NCBI GenBank assembly: GCA_902728285.1 | Contig: CACVBU010001207.1 | Span: 325,352-389,351, forward strand | Direction of reading: 5' to 3' | Length of the DNA stretch: 64,000 bases | Source: Clytia hemisphaerica | Lineage: Eukaryota > Cnidaria > Hydrozoa > Leptothecata > Clytiidae | Part shown: positions 1 to 10,690 of the stretch, piece by piece | Layout: the number at the start of each line of letters is the position of its first letter | Position numbering within the stretch: the first letter of the stretch is position 1 | Notes under the pieces: model-generated | The model's database searches: none | The model's input: the letters and a program-made list of their open reading frames with translations, nothing else | Told to the model about the DNA's origin: nothing | Program-made: the position numbers and the translations under genes

Positions 1-590
1 ATTTATGACGTCATAATTTGATGACGTCACAATTCACACTTTCTTTAATAATTAATTTTTAGGTTAATATTTAATTACGTAACACCGGGTCCTGAAACTT
101 TAAGGTATAGGTCATCTAAAAATCCATAAGTGAATCCCTGAGAATGAGTGCTATTGGCTAACTCACCCGAGTTCGCTCTCGCACGGTACGTAAGCGCTCG
201 GCCGCCCACAAAAAGCTTTAATGGAGTGATCCAATTTAATTCAATCGCAATGAAACTCATCGAACATATCGTAATCGAACAAAACCGAAGATCAATCGAA
301 TGTAATTGGTTCTGATAACACCCATGATTCATTTCGACCGTGAAATGGCCTATCAATCGATCCAATCTAACCTTATTCAAACGCATCGAATATTACACTG
401 GAATCGCTGGAATCGGCCGTTTGATTGAGCTTCAATCACGTTCGACAATCGATTCGCAATTATTTGATCGCGTTCTATTACACGTTCGATTGTTTCGTTT
501 GCGATTTTCGTCCGAAGTTGTTCGATTGACACCGTCTGGATTTAAGCTCTTGGCAAAATTTCCTAAAATACTTTCAAACATTATAAATCA
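1..590. repeat. TCGATTG/CAATCGA-rich dispersed repeat
   Basis: No convincing gene is seen. From about 215 to 545 the sequence keeps returning to TCGATT and AATCGA words in both orientations, as if built from diverged copies of one short motif. The first 40 bases carry two TGACGTCA-type palindromes and resemble the repeats near 51420 and 60590. The open frames on both strands are low in sense and match nothing I recognise. Confidence 0.4.
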
Positions 591-947
591 CAATGTCCAT
601 GGGGTAAAGATTACGTGTCCATGGGGTAAATATTGAGTGTCCACGGGGTAAAGATTATGTGTCCATGGGGTAAATATTGAGTGTCCACGGGGTAAAGATT
701 ACGTGTCCATGGGGTAAATATTGAGTGTCCATGGGGTAAAGATTGAGTGTCCATGGGGTAAAGATTGAATGTCCATGGGGTAAAGATTGAATGTCCATGG
801 GGTAAATATTGAGTGTCCATGGGGTAAATATTGAGTGTCCACGGGGTAAAGATTGAATGTCCATGGGGTAAATATTGAGTGTCCATGGGGTAAATATTGA
901 GTGTCCATGGGGTAAAGATTGAATGCCCAAGGGGTGACTGTCCAGGG
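591..947. repeat. 22-bp minisatellite, CCATGGGGTAAA unit
   Basis: About 15 head-to-tail copies of a 22-bp unit (TGTCCATGGGGTAAATATTG plus two bases), alternating mainly between TAAATATTGAG and TAAAGATTxxG variants. Each unit carries an NcoI-type CCATGG. Since 22 is not a multiple of 3, the array reads open in several frames, giving false ORFs. Looser copies (TCCATGGGG, TCCAGGGGG) continue to about 1240 and run into the reading frame of the Helentron protein. Confidence 0.9.
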
Positions 948-1069
948 GTTGAAACTAAAGAGTATCCAGGGCATTTATTTGTGTGGGTAGTGTTAATCAA
1001 GTGATAGTTTGAAGGACTCAATTATTTGAAGGAAAAAATAATTTATGTCTCTTTAAAGGCCAAGAGGGG

Positions 1070-2593
1070 TTGAGGATGTCTTGTCCATGGGGGGAGATAC
1101 CGTTGTCCAGGGGGCAAAAATTTAGTATTTTCCATAGGGTAAACAGCATTGTCCAGGGGGCTAGATATAACATGTCCATGGGTAAAAATGCAAATGTCCA
1201 TGGGGTAAATTTGCACTTTGTCCATGGGGTGAGCAAAAAAAACAATATATCCTCCACCCCCCATGTACGGATTTTTTCTGGAAGAGCCCATTATAAGAAA
1301 AACTCTGATAACATCAAAGAAAACAAAAAAGAACATTATAAGAAGAACTCTGAAAACATCAAAGAAAACAAAAAAGAACATTATGAAAAAAATTCAGAAA
1401 ACATCAAAGAAAACAGAAAAGAACATTATCAAAAAAATTCAGAAACTATTAAAGAAAAAAACAGAAAGTATCAAAAAGACAAAAAAGATAGTGACAAAAA
1501 AGATTCTGATAGGGATAAAAGAATATCAAAATTTAAAGAACAAATTAAAGAAGGTCCTCTCTACATCTGTGTTTCTTGTCACCGTTGCCTTTACAGAAGA
1601 GCGGTCATGCCATTTAAAGAAGAAAAGTACAATAAAAGTGGATTTGATCCAAAGTGTAGTCCTATTCCTAGTTTTTCTGATAATCAATTATATATTTGTA
1701 AAACTTGTGATAAAAAGCTTTTGAAACAAGAAATTCCGTGTCAGAGTGTAAGTAACAAACTTGAGTTGTATGATATGCCAGATCATTTACAAAACATTAA
1801 CAAGATGGAACGTGCGGTTATATCACAGCGTATTTTGTTTGCAAAAATCAAGATCATGCCAAAAGGACAATTTCCTAAAATCAAGGGTATTGTGTGCAAT
1901 ATTCCAATTGAAACTGAAGAGGTCTGTAATGTGTTACCAAGAACACTTGATGAGAGCAATGTTATTTTCATGAAGTTGAAACGCAAATTGTGTTACAATG
2001 GTCATGTATTATCTGAGGCTGTCAGACCTGACATTGTTTTTTCTATTTTGAATCACCTAAAAAGTGTCAACCCATTATATGAACATGTTAATGTGCAAGA
2101 TATTTTAACAGAGAATGCTTTCAACATAAGATTTGTGGATGACAAAGATATTGATTTTTCCACTATTGGTCGTGAACAATCCCAAACATCTGCAGAAGTT
2201 ATTTTAAGATTTATTGATGATAGCAATGTCAAGCAAATTCATAACTTTGAGGAAAAAGATGAGTTTGAAAATGAGGATCCAATGGATCAGCATCGGTTGA
2301 CTTGTGTTGAAACAACTTTGATTTCGAAATGCCCTCATGCAATTGTTGATGACGAAAATATCGTAGTGGCTCCAGGTGAAGGAAAAGCTCCTTTGAATGT
2401 TTTGAAAGATGACAAAGTGGAAGTATTGGCCTTTCCTGATTTATTCCCAACTGGAAAATTTGGCTTATCAGAATACAGAGATGTTAAACTCACTCATACA
2501 AAATATTTCAATCAACGTCTCTTAAATTACACACAGCGATTTGCATCTGATTCTGATTACCTCTTTTTGCTAACTTTGTTTCACAAAAACTAA
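1070..2593 (+). CDS. Helentron protein, N-terminal part (frameshifted from the rest)
   Basis: Open frame of 507 codons. The first 60 or so codons are translated minisatellite (repeats of VHGV type), so the real start is uncertain and may lie elsewhere or be supplied by splicing. Codons about 75-150 are four to five tandem 15-residue repeats of the form HYKKNSENIKENKKE, as seen at the N-termini of many Helitron proteins. Next comes a Cys-rich region (CVSCHRC, then CKTCDKK) followed by a conserved block ending in a proline-rich PTGKFG segment, which is the usual region just before the Rep domain in animal Helitrons. The frame stops at 2593, where homologous text continues in another frame: short matches in two alternative frames around 2565-2590 imply two small indels. 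Confidence 0.75.
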   Translation: MRMSCPWGEIPLSRGQKFSIFHRVNSIVQGARYNMSMGKNANVHGVNLHFVHGVSKKNNISSTPHVRIFSGRAHYKKNSDNIKENKKEHYKKNSENIKENKKEHYEKNSENIKENRKEHYQKNSETIKEKNRKYQKDKKDSDKKDSDRDKRISKFKEQIKEGPLYICVSCHRCLYRRAVMPFKEEKYNKSGFDPKCSPIPSFSDNQLYICKTCDKKLLKQEIPCQSVSNKLELYDMPDHLQNINKMERAVISQRILFAKIKIMPKGQFPKIKGIVCNIPIETEEVCNVLPRTLDESNVIFMKLKRKLCYNGHVLSEAVRPDIVFSILNHLKSVNPLYEHVNVQDILTENAFNIRFVDDKDIDFSTIGREQSQTSAEVILRFIDDSNVKQIHNFEEKDEFENEDPMDQHRLTCVETTLISKCPHAIVDDENIVVAPGEGKAPLNVLKDDKVEVLAFPDLFPTGKFGLSEYRDVKLTHTKYFNQRLLNYTQRFASDSDYLFLLTLFHKN

Positions 2594-2594
2594 T

Positions 2595-5500
2595 TTGCGT
2601 AATCAAATGAATGTGGCAATGCGTAAAGTTTCAGGGAGAAATATCAGTGCAGGTATGCTAAGTAGCAATTTCAAAGAAAATGTGAAAAACTTTGTAGTTA
2701 ATGAGGAAGCTTACACTTTCATGAATAGTGTCAAAGGTTCTGCTGCTTATTGGAAAAATATGTTATCTGATGTGTTAGCTATGGTCAAACAACTTGGGAT
2801 TCCTTCATTTTTCATGACACTGTCCTGTGCTGACTTGAGGTGGAACGAATTGCCCTACATAATTTCTAGGCTAAACGGACAAGAGCTATCTGACGAGGAG
2901 ATAATCGCATTGCCATATTTTGAAAGATGTGAGCTTCTGAATAGTAATCCAGTTCTTTTAGTAAGGCACTTTCAATATCGCGTTGAAGTTTTCTATAAAG
3001 AGATTGTTATTAAAGGGCCATTAGGAAAAGTGAAATTCCATGTAATTAGAATAGAATTCCAGTTCAGAGGTTCTCCCCATGCACACTGTCTCTTATGGGT
3101 TGAAAATATGCCAGTCTTAACACTAGAGAGTATTGAAGAATATACACAATTTTTGGATTCTGCTATCTCTGCCAATATACCCACTGAACCATCTAGGTTG
3201 AAAGAACTTGTTGAGCAGTATCAGGTTCACCGCCATTCGAAAACATGTCAAAAGTATGGAAATAAAGAATGTCGTTTTGGATTCGGTAAATTTTTCACCC
3301 ACAGAACAATAATCGCAAAACCATTACCTCCAGATACACCTGATAAGGATCAAATTCAATTGAAGCAAAAAGAAATATTTTCAAAAGTTAAAAATTATAT
3401 TGATGAATTTTTAAATCCTCAAAAAAGAAACTTTTTGTACCCTGAAAGACCAAACTATGAAAATATTCCAAATATTGACGAAGTTCTTGAGTCTCTAGAT
3501 ATTTCGCTTACTGATTATGAAGTTGCGTTATCAATATCCACAGATGAAAATGACTTTCAGGTTCACCTTAAAAGAAATACAAATTCTTGTTTTGTAAACA
3601 ACTATTTTGAAGAGGGACTCTTGGCATGGCAAGCCAATATCGATCTCCAACCAGTGTTTAATCATTACAAAGCAGTGCAATATATGTGTGCATACTTTTC
3701 AAAAAATGAACCTTCCAGCTCAAATGCAATGAAGGAGGCTTTAGCAGAGTGTAAAGAACTTGAAAAAGATAAGTTTGAAACAATGCAAAAGTTAGCTCAA
3801 GCATACAGTGATAACAGAGAATGTTCTGTTCAAGAAGCTGTCTATCAGTTGATGCCTGAACTTTGGTTACGCAAAGGATACCCTCAGGTCATGTTTGTAA
3901 ATACTAATTTACCAGAGGAGCGTTTTCATATGTTCAAGTCTGAGGAGGAATTGGCTGAGCTTCCTGAGGATAGTGAAGATGTTTTCAAGAAAAACATACT
4001 GGATAGATATATTGATCGACCCAATAGAACTTTTTCAAACGGAAAATACAGAGAAATTGATAGTTTATGTTATGCACAATTTTGCAGCAACTTTGAACTT
4101 GATAAAAAAATTGATTATGCAGAACTTATAAATGACAGTCAGCCTAATGTGCTTGATGACACTGTTGTTGAAGAAAACCATGTTGAAAACCCGCTTCCTA
4201 AGAAAATTCCCCTAATGAATTCTAAAGAATGTATGAGATGTCGTAAAGTGAGAAAAGTTCTCCGAACATACACACCAAATCGTCATTTATACCCAGAGAA
4301 GTATGCTCATCACCTCATGATGTTGTTTTATCCCTTTCGCAAAGAAGAAGATCTCAAATTAGACGGCTCATATATGCTGAAATTGTCCAGTCCTGATGTT
4401 TTAGAAAAAGTCAATAGAAACAGAGAAATTTTTGAGCCAAACTCCGAGTTGGTTGAAAGTGCCTTACAAAACTATCGGAGTGATTTATTAACAAATCAGA
4501 ACGCTTTCGCCCAACAAGAGAATGACGAAGTATTTAATCTGCTAAATGAGGAGTTAGATAACAATACCGATATTGAGGAAGAACTGCATATTGATGATGA
4601 AGCTATGGCCAATTTAGCTCCAGCTGCTGTTCATAGTACAACTTTTTCAGAGGAAGAATTGAGGTTGAACATTGAGTCTTTGAACGAAAAGCAACGAGAA
4701 ATCTTTGATGTTGTCTATATGTCAATTAAACGATATGTACAGAACAAGAATTTAGAATCTCCGGAAGAAATTGAACCACTTCGTATCTTTTTAACTGCAG
4801 CTGGTGGATGTGGAAAAAGTTATCTTCTCAAATGTCTGTATGATGTTTTAAACAAGCTTCTTTGTCGTAAAGGTGACGCATCTAAAGCCAAAATCTTGCG
4901 ATTGGCACCAACCGGTGTTGCTGCAATCAATATTGATGGTACAACAATACATACTGGTCTGGGTCTATCCCGTCACGGTTTTCTACCACTAAGTGATAAA
5001 CAAAGAACTAATTTTCGTCTCAAACTTCAAGACATTAGCGTGATTTTCATTGACGAAGTATCCATGGTGAGTCCACAGACTTTACTGCAAATTCACCAAC
5101 GCCTTTGTGAAATATTTGGGACATCTGACCGTATACCGTTTGCCAATAAGACAGTTATTGTTAGTGGTGATCTATATCAGTTACCTCCTGTTTTTGGCGG
5201 CCCAGTGTTTGCGTTGAACGGATTTGTGATAAATTTATTAAAACTTTGGCGCCAATTTAAATTTGCTGAGCTTAATGAGGTTATGCGCCAACAGGGTGAC
5301 AATACATTTGTAAATTTGCTGAACAACATTAGAATAGGAATCATAACAGAAGAAGATGAAAGAATCTTGAGATCCAAATTTATTTCACAAGATGATCCAA
5401 ATTACCCATGGGATGCTTTGCATTTATTTGCAGAAAACAGCATGGTGAAAGCTCACAATGACAAAATGATTGAAACATTGTCAACACCTATTATCAATAT

Positions 5501-6803
5501 TTTTGCCATTGAACAATACCCTCGTGGACTTACAGAAAGTAAAATTCAGGAAATTAGAAACAAAAAATACACAGATACTGGAGGTATAACTTATCAACTT
5601 ACTCTAAGAGTCGGTGCTCGAGTTTTGTTGACTACAAATCTGGACATAAACGATAGACTTGTAAATGGGCAACTTGGCACAGTTAAGCACATTAAAGTTT
5701 TGAATGGTAAATGTGAAAAAATATATGTCCTTTTTGATGATGTTAAAGCTGGAAATGAAAAAATGAAAAGTGATGACTTTGCACGCCGCAATGGTTATGT
5801 TCCAATTGAAAGAACTGAAGCTAAATTTGGTACCTCCAAAAGAAAAGAAATGGTAACAGTAGTCTGGACACAATTTCCTCTTATTCTAGCATATGCTTGT
5901 ACTGTGCATAAAGTGCAAGGGTTGACCCTTCAAAAGATTGTTGTCAGTTTTCAGCTGCATAGGCAAAACCAATTTAAACCAGGTCAAATGTATGTTGCAT
6001 TGAGTCGTGTTACTTCCCTCAACGGCTTATTTCTTATTGGTGATTATTCATCTTCGGCTATCAAATCTAGTAAACTTGCTGATGAAGAGTATGAAAGACT
6101 TCGGTGTGAAGAAAATATTTTGGAACCACTCAATTCATTCCCCCCCTCAGAAGAGAATCTGGTTTTGACTTTTCTAAATATCAGATCGCTCAGAGGAAAA
6201 TCTGCTTCACTAAAGCACCATAAAGAAGTTTATGATTCTGACGTTGTTTTCTTTGCAGAGACTCAAATCAATTGTGATTCAAATATTGAAGAAGTGGAAT
6301 ACAACATGAAACCTTTTACAATGATCTTTAACAATGATACAGACAAATTTAAAAGCTTGGCGATTGGATACAAAGAATCTATCTCTATTCTGGAACACGA
6401 GCATGTATCTGGGTTTTCTTATTTAAAACTTAAGAAAAATACATACTGTGACAGGACTTTCAACATTCTTTTACTCTACCGCAGTCATCAAGAAACACTG
6501 ACCTCTTTTTTTTCTAGTCTACACACAGTGCTATCTGAGTTACCAGATATCGATATTATTTTTGGCGATTTTAATATTGACCTGCTGAAAGAAAGTGAAG
6601 AAAAACGAAATCTATTATACTGCCTTCAAGATTTCAATCCACTCGTAGATTTTCCAACACATGTAGATGGAGGTGCCATTGATCATATTTTCCTCAATAG
6701 CTCCCTTAATGATGCCTTGGTGGATGGTCTTAAATTTTGCACATGCCTTTCAGATCACGATGTTTTGAAAATTGAAATTTTTGATAGTTTTATGTTTTAT
6801 TAA
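2595..6803 (+). CDS. Helentron Rep / PIF1-like helicase / EEP endonuclease
   Basis: About 1400 codons, continuing the previous frame; the TTG at 2595 is not a real start. Rep domain: the HUH motif is PHAHCLLW with histidines at 162 and 164, and the two catalytic tyrosines are in YMCAY (363 and 367). Helicase: Walker A GGCGKS at 737-742, Walker B IDEVS at 819-823, then GDLYQLPP, RVLLTTNLD and the C-terminal HKVQGLTL and YVALSRV motifs of PIF1 enzymes. EEP endonuclease-like domain: LNIRSL near 1194, AET with Glu 1222, GDFNIDLL at 1324-1331 and SDHD at 1386-1389. All key residues of the three domains are present, so only the upstream frameshifts and the unknown start argue that this copy is dead. 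It would nick and unwind DNA for rolling-circle transposition. Confidence 0.9.
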   Translation: MRNQMNVAMRKVSGRNISAGMLSSNFKENVKNFVVNEEAYTFMNSVKGSAAYWKNMLSDVLAMVKQLGIPSFFMTLSCADLRWNELPYIISRLNGQELSDEEIIALPYFERCELLNSNPVLLVRHFQYRVEVFYKEIVIKGPLGKVKFHVIRIEFQFRGSPHAHCLLWVENMPVLTLESIEEYTQFLDSAISANIPTEPSRLKELVEQYQVHRHSKTCQKYGNKECRFGFGKFFTHRTIIAKPLPPDTPDKDQIQLKQKEIFSKVKNYIDEFLNPQKRNFLYPERPNYENIPNIDEVLESLDISLTDYEVALSISTDENDFQVHLKRNTNSCFVNNYFEEGLLAWQANIDLQPVFNHYKAVQYMCAYFSKNEPSSSNAMKEALAECKELEKDKFETMQKLAQAYSDNRECSVQEAVYQLMPELWLRKGYPQVMFVNTNLPEERFHMFKSEEELAELPEDSEDVFKKNILDRYIDRPNRTFSNGKYREIDSLCYAQFCSNFELDKKIDYAELINDSQPNVLDDTVVEENHVENPLPKKIPLMNSKECMRCRKVRKVLRTYTPNRHLYPEKYAHHLMMLFYPFRKEEDLKLDGSYMLKLSSPDVLEKVNRNREIFEPNSELVESALQNYRSDLLTNQNAFAQQENDEVFNLLNEELDNNTDIEEELHIDDEAMANLAPAAVHSTTFSEEELRLNIESLNEKQREIFDVVYMSIKRYVQNKNLESPEEIEPLRIFLTAAGGCGKSYLLKCLYDVLNKLLCRKGDASKAKILRLAPTGVAAINIDGTTIHTGLGLSRHGFLPLSDKQRTNFRLKLQDISVIFIDEVSMVSPQTLLQIHQRLCEIFGTSDRIPFANKTVIVSGDLYQLPPVFGGPVFALNGFVINLLKLWRQFKFAELNEVMRQQGDNTFVNLLNNIRIGIITEEDERILRSKFISQDDPNYPWDALHLFAENSMVKAHNDKMIETLSTPIINIFAIEQYPRGLTESKIQEIRNKKYTDTGGITYQLTLRVGARVLLTTNLDINDRLVNGQLGTVKHIKVLNGKCEKIYVLFDDVKAGNEKMKSDDFARRNGYVPIERTEAKFGTSKRKEMVTVVWTQFPLILAYACTVHKVQGLTLQKIVVSFQLHRQNQFKPGQMYVALSRVTSLNGLFLIGDYSSSAIKSSKLADEEYERLRCEENILEPLNSFPPSEENLVLTFLNIRSLRGKSASLKHHKEVYDSDVVFFAETQINCDSNIEEVEYNMKPFTMIFNNDTDKFKSLAIGYKESISILEHEHVSGFSYLKLKKNTYCDRTFNILLLYRSHQETLTSFFSSLHTVLSELPDIDIIFGDFNIDLLKESEEKRNLLYCLQDFNPLVDFPTHVDGGAIDHIFLNSSLNDALVDGLKFCTCLSDHDVLKIEIFDSFMFY

Positions 6804-8128
6804 TAGAAAACAGGGATTCAGATTTCCAATTTATGATACAATAGGGATGGGTGGGGGATGGGAGTCAAGGGACTCCTTTTAACGCAGTAGGCTTTTAAAT
6901 GGCACAAGTTTGGGTATCTTCAAGAGTTTCAAGCTAGGACTTAAAAATACAGTCACTGACAACTTAGATATTTCAGTAGCTGCAAACTTATGCCATATAG
7001 AATCCTATCTAAACTTTCATCGTTAGGCACAAACCTCAAAGATTAAGGCAGTTTATTTTTGTATAATGAATGAAAGTGACATATAATGGTCATTTTGATC
7101 ATTCATATAAAAATAAAGAGTTCTTTTATTACCATACAGTGAAATCTATGTTTAAATATTCTCAACTAAAGGCTTGTCGCTTGTCTTATTTAGCTGCTTA
7201 AATTTTGAGATATTTTCCAAGAATATAAGGGGCTTTGTGATAGGTCATACATGAATTAAAAAGATATGTTTTATTTGAATGAATTTATAAGATGCTAAAA
7301 TTAGTATTTAGTTAATATTTTTGTAGAGTTTGTCTTTTGTTATACTGAATTTTAATAGGAATAGAAATCACTTGTGAGAAGAAAGGCCTGAGACTTCACT
7401 CTTTTGAAATTTTGTTAACATTAAATTTTCTTTTGATGCTAATAAAATTCAGTCCTGGTAAAACGGACTAAACAATATTGTTCAATGTTTCGAAAAGCAT
7501 TTCTTGATTATGTGTTTCTTTCCTTTATTAATGAAGCATTTATTACAGTCGATAAGATTTTTTAAGAATTTTTTTTAGAATTTTTAAATTATTGAAATAA
7601 ACTTGTGTTATTTTATTATTCTAGTTTTGTATTATTTCTTTGTTTACTGATTTGATTTTTTCATTTAGAATGTCTTATTTTAGTCAAAACTTATATTCTG
7701 AAACCTACTGTAAAAATATAAATGAATTGATACTTTTCATGCACCACAGAATGATAATGAACAATGATTAAAAATGATATTTAACTTTAATAGAACAATA
7801 AATAAATATGGACAAAAGTGATATTATTGTTGGTGTTTGTCATGGTGAATTTGGATCAAATATATTTCAAAGTCGTCATTCGGTATGATGTCACCCTCGA
7901 CAGAAACGTATGAATAATACCTTGTCAATTATAAATCATGTTTTGGATATTGAATTGCATTATAATCGTGAGTATAACAAAATTTAACTATTCAATTTCT
8001 AGTCATCTTTTTTCACTATGAAGAAATTGGAAAAATGGTTTTGAAAATTTCATAAGGGTATAAGGTTCCTTATTGTTCCGAACATACATCTTGAAATTTC
8101 TGTCTGTCACTTTGGATAAATTATATAT
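6804..8128. other. AT-rich gene-free stretch after the Helentron
   Basis: No open frame of note and no clear tandem repeat. It probably includes the unrecognised 3' end of the Helentron. AATAAA words occur near 7110 and 7615, which could serve a Helentron transcript, but this is weak in such AT-rich DNA. Confidence 0.5.
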
Positions 8129-8205
8129 ATTAAATCTTAGCTTAGTTGGGAGAGTAATCGCCCGCCAAGCGAGAGGTCGTAAGTTCAATCCCCACTCGAT
8201 TCGTT
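8129..8205 (+). repeat. tRNA-Gly(GCC)-like sequence, probably a SINE head
   Basis: An A-box-like TTAGCTTAGTTGG (8137-8149) is followed by a 4-bp stem TCGC/GCGA (8158-8161 with 8169-8172) closing a 7-base loop CCGCCAA whose central triplet is GCC. A B-box-like AGTTCAATCC follows at 8182-8191. The T stem and acceptor stem do not pair, so this is not a working tRNA. It looks like the tRNA-derived promoter region of an old SINE. The 3' boundary is not visible. Confidence 0.5.
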
Positions 8206-8519
8206 ACCTTTGAGAGAATTGGGAAGTACATTAGTGCGGAATCTATCGACTCTCATAAATGTTTATTTTCTTTTATCAAAAATCCTCTAATTTCATTGTT
8301 TTTTTCATTTTAAGCTTTACACTTGGATGCACATTCATTTGTCACGAAAACTCAGCAAAGTCGAATACATATTGCACGTTTATTAATCTTCACGAATCGT
8401 TATTCATTCTTCATGATAAACATGCTGCATAAAGTTAAAAACAAATATCAAAATAAAGGTCGGATCTTGATCAAAATGTTGGGAAAAATGCTTGTCATAC
8501 TGCTTTACATTTCTCCCAA

Positions 8520-8690
8520 TAACGATGTATCCTGTATCCTGTTAACGATATATCCTGTATCCTGATTATGACGTATCCTATTTATGCAGTACCCTGTTTA
8601 CACTATATCCCACTAACGTTGTATGCTATTTACGTTTTATCATGTTACGTTCTATCCTGTTTGCAATGTTTCATGTTACGTTTCTGGTTT
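8520..8690. repeat. Diverged tandem repeat, TGTATCCTG unit
   Basis: Roughly eight imperfect copies of a 16-20 bp unit around TATCCTGTTxACG (for example near 8527, 8550, 8570, 8605 and 8655). Short ORFs across it are artefacts of the repetition. Confidence 0.6.
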
Positions 8691-9397
8691 TAGTATCACT
8701 GGTGAATGTTCTCATGATTTTACCTTTGAATTTGATTGTACTTTTGGATTAACGGAATTGTATGTTTTGTGGATGATTCAATGTTTATTATCAGACACTA
8801 TTTTGCATGGAGAATAATGGACATAAATTTTCACAAAATGATATGATTGTGTAAAGTTTTATTTCGGAAAAATAGAAGTGGTGCATATTTTTTGTTTTTA
8901 TGGGAATAAAGAAATGAGAACTGATTAGAAACCTTTCATTACTTATTTTTTCGAATGGTTACATTTTTGTTAGAACTTGACTTTTGAAAATATTATATAT
9001 TTATTATAATAGCTGTTCAAAAAATGCTTGAACTAAGAAATAACAAAAAATACCATTGAAAATACATTTAGATTATTTGCTTCCTTTGTGATAGCTATTG
9101 AATTGATCAAGGAAACTTGTATAGCAAATTGAGTTAATTTTTGGGGAAATTTTGGAAAATCTTTTTGGAATTTTTTCAAGCTTTTTTTAAGGCATTCTCG
9201 CTATTTGAGACTTTTGCGGAGGAAATATTTATCCGCATCTTTGCGGCTCTTGTTAGTTTATTAATTAATTTATTGTTAGCTTAGTTTGGTTCCTTCCTCT
9301 TGGCGGTATGATCTGGTGGTCCTTTTGCGGGAGGTTAGGAACCTTTAGTTTTGTACTATTTGTTCGTGTTACCTATACTATAGATAAAAAAAAAGGA
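8691..9397. other. Gene-free stretch
   Basis: AT-rich. Between 9200 and 9350 there are scattered TTTGCGG/CCGCA words in both orientations, suggesting another diverged short-motif repeat. I see no gene. Confidence 0.4.
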
Positions 9398-10110
9398 TCC
9401 AAGAAAACGCGAGAATGTTTTACAGCAAGGCCAAGGGCTACCACTTTGACAATAGAAGTAGTAGAGAAGTAGTGAAGTGAGTGGCAGCGGCGAAAAAAGC
9501 CCCAAACCACTTAAACCAACGTTTCTAGTGGATTTAAGAAGTTCTGCGCACCATGGTTGGGATAAAAAAATATTGGAAATCAGACCCTATAGATTGGCTA
9601 AAATAGGCATAATATCATCTACGGCAATCTTTAATCAGATTCAAAAATTTGCACTTTTGTCTTAAACAAAATCGACGATATTAAAAGACTGGATTTTTTC
9701 TTTATCTGTTAAAGATCAGTGAAATGAATATCCAGTGAAAATATCAATATTCTACTCCTTCACAAACAGGATAATCTCGATTCCAATTTTAAAGGAACTC
9801 ACATGGTATGTGGCAGGATTTCGAGAGATCTAAAATCAAACGTTTCCAAAATTACACGATTCTGAAAAGTCTTCGGTAAAACCATGGTAAAACATATTTT
9901 TCTGTTCAAATTTTTCACAAAAGGGCTCCATGGACCCGAAAAATGGAGTCGTTTTAAAACACAGTACTTATTACAAAAGTTAATTTATCGGGGAAATTGA
10001 TTTTTATATCAATCGCTGAATTGTAAAATTCACACCATTACGTCTTAAAAGTCCCAATTTGACAGTCATGCCACTAATTTTCACGCTATCGATCAATAAT
10101 ATTTTTCAAA
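9398..10110. repeat. Dispersed repeat, copy 1 (partner near 59798)
   Basis: The segment 9398-9520 is nearly identical to 59798-59900, sharing the run GACAATAGAAGTAGTAGAGA and the following GTGGCAGCGGCG. Further matches continue to about 9780. The part near 10040-10100 (TTTTCACGCTATC) recurs near 61930. The short ORF here is part of the repeat and is not a recognised gene. Confidence 0.75.
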
Positions 10111-10281
10111 AATATACAGGTTGCTAAATTAAAGTCTGAAGACAAATCAAGCTTTTACTCGAAATTATTACGTGCTTGTTACATGATATTTATTTCCGAT
10201 TGGTTTTAATTTATTGACACTAATAAAGTTATGAGATGTAAGTTGTAAAGCAAGTTACATATGAATTAAATCTTTGAGGGC

Positions 10282-10690
10282 TGTCAATCCACCATCGAAA
10301 TATCAGATACCTATTACTTTGAATAAACGCCCCGGGCGTTTATGGGGCGTTTATTAAATAGTTTTTAAATGGGGTCACTTTAATAAATAAAATTTGAAAT
10401 TTTCTTTGCCTTTTCATTATTTTCAGCTTAAAGAGATGTCATTTCATTCAGGGATGTAGAAATTGGTCAAAATTAGTTTGAATACCAAAAGGATACAATT
10501 ATCAACATGTATCTAAATTCCCTTCAAATCATTCTTCATTATACAGCTACCTGTTTCAAATAAACGCTCCTTCTAGGGTGAGTGAGCCGTTTATTTTAGG
10601 GGAGGTTTATTGAAAAATTTTCCTCTAAGGAGGGGCGTTAATTCGAGGGGGCGTTTAAAAGAAGGGGAGGCTTTATTCGAATTGATACGA
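10282..10690. repeat. Dispersed repeat with AAACGCCCC motifs, copy 1 (partner at 63515)
   Basis: Begins near CAATCCACCATCG and runs to GATAATGAATTTAC. It matches 63515-64000 almost along its whole length. The interior carries the palindromic motif AAACGCCCCGGGCGTTT followed by several GGGGCGTTTA variants, again a short motif reiterated in both orientations. Confidence 0.85.

Larger units (their letters stand above)
1070..6803 (+). mobile_element. Helentron-type Helitron (coding part)
   Basis: Two adjoining reading frames together encode the protein of a rolling-circle Helitron of the Helentron/Helitron2 class: N-terminal KEN-rich tandem repeats, a cysteine-rich region, the HUH Rep nuclease, a PIF1-like helicase and a C-terminal EEP endonuclease. 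The EEP domain is the known mark that separates Helentrons from canonical Helitrons. The true element ends were not found: no clear CTRR end or terminal hairpin was recognised in the 1.3 kb after the stop. The 5' minisatellite may belong to the element, because Helentrons and their non-autonomous relatives often carry tandem repeats near an end. Confidence 0.85.

Noticed and set aside
611..1021. Overlapping minus-strand ORFs of PHGHSIFTPWTLNIYP-type repeats
   Set aside because: They are translations of the 22-bp minisatellite, open in several frames at once, with no independent coding sign.
4680..6060. Reading the PIF1-like helicase as a cellular PIF1 gene
   Set aside because: It is continuous with the HUH Rep domain upstream and the EEP domain downstream in one frame, which is the Helentron layout.
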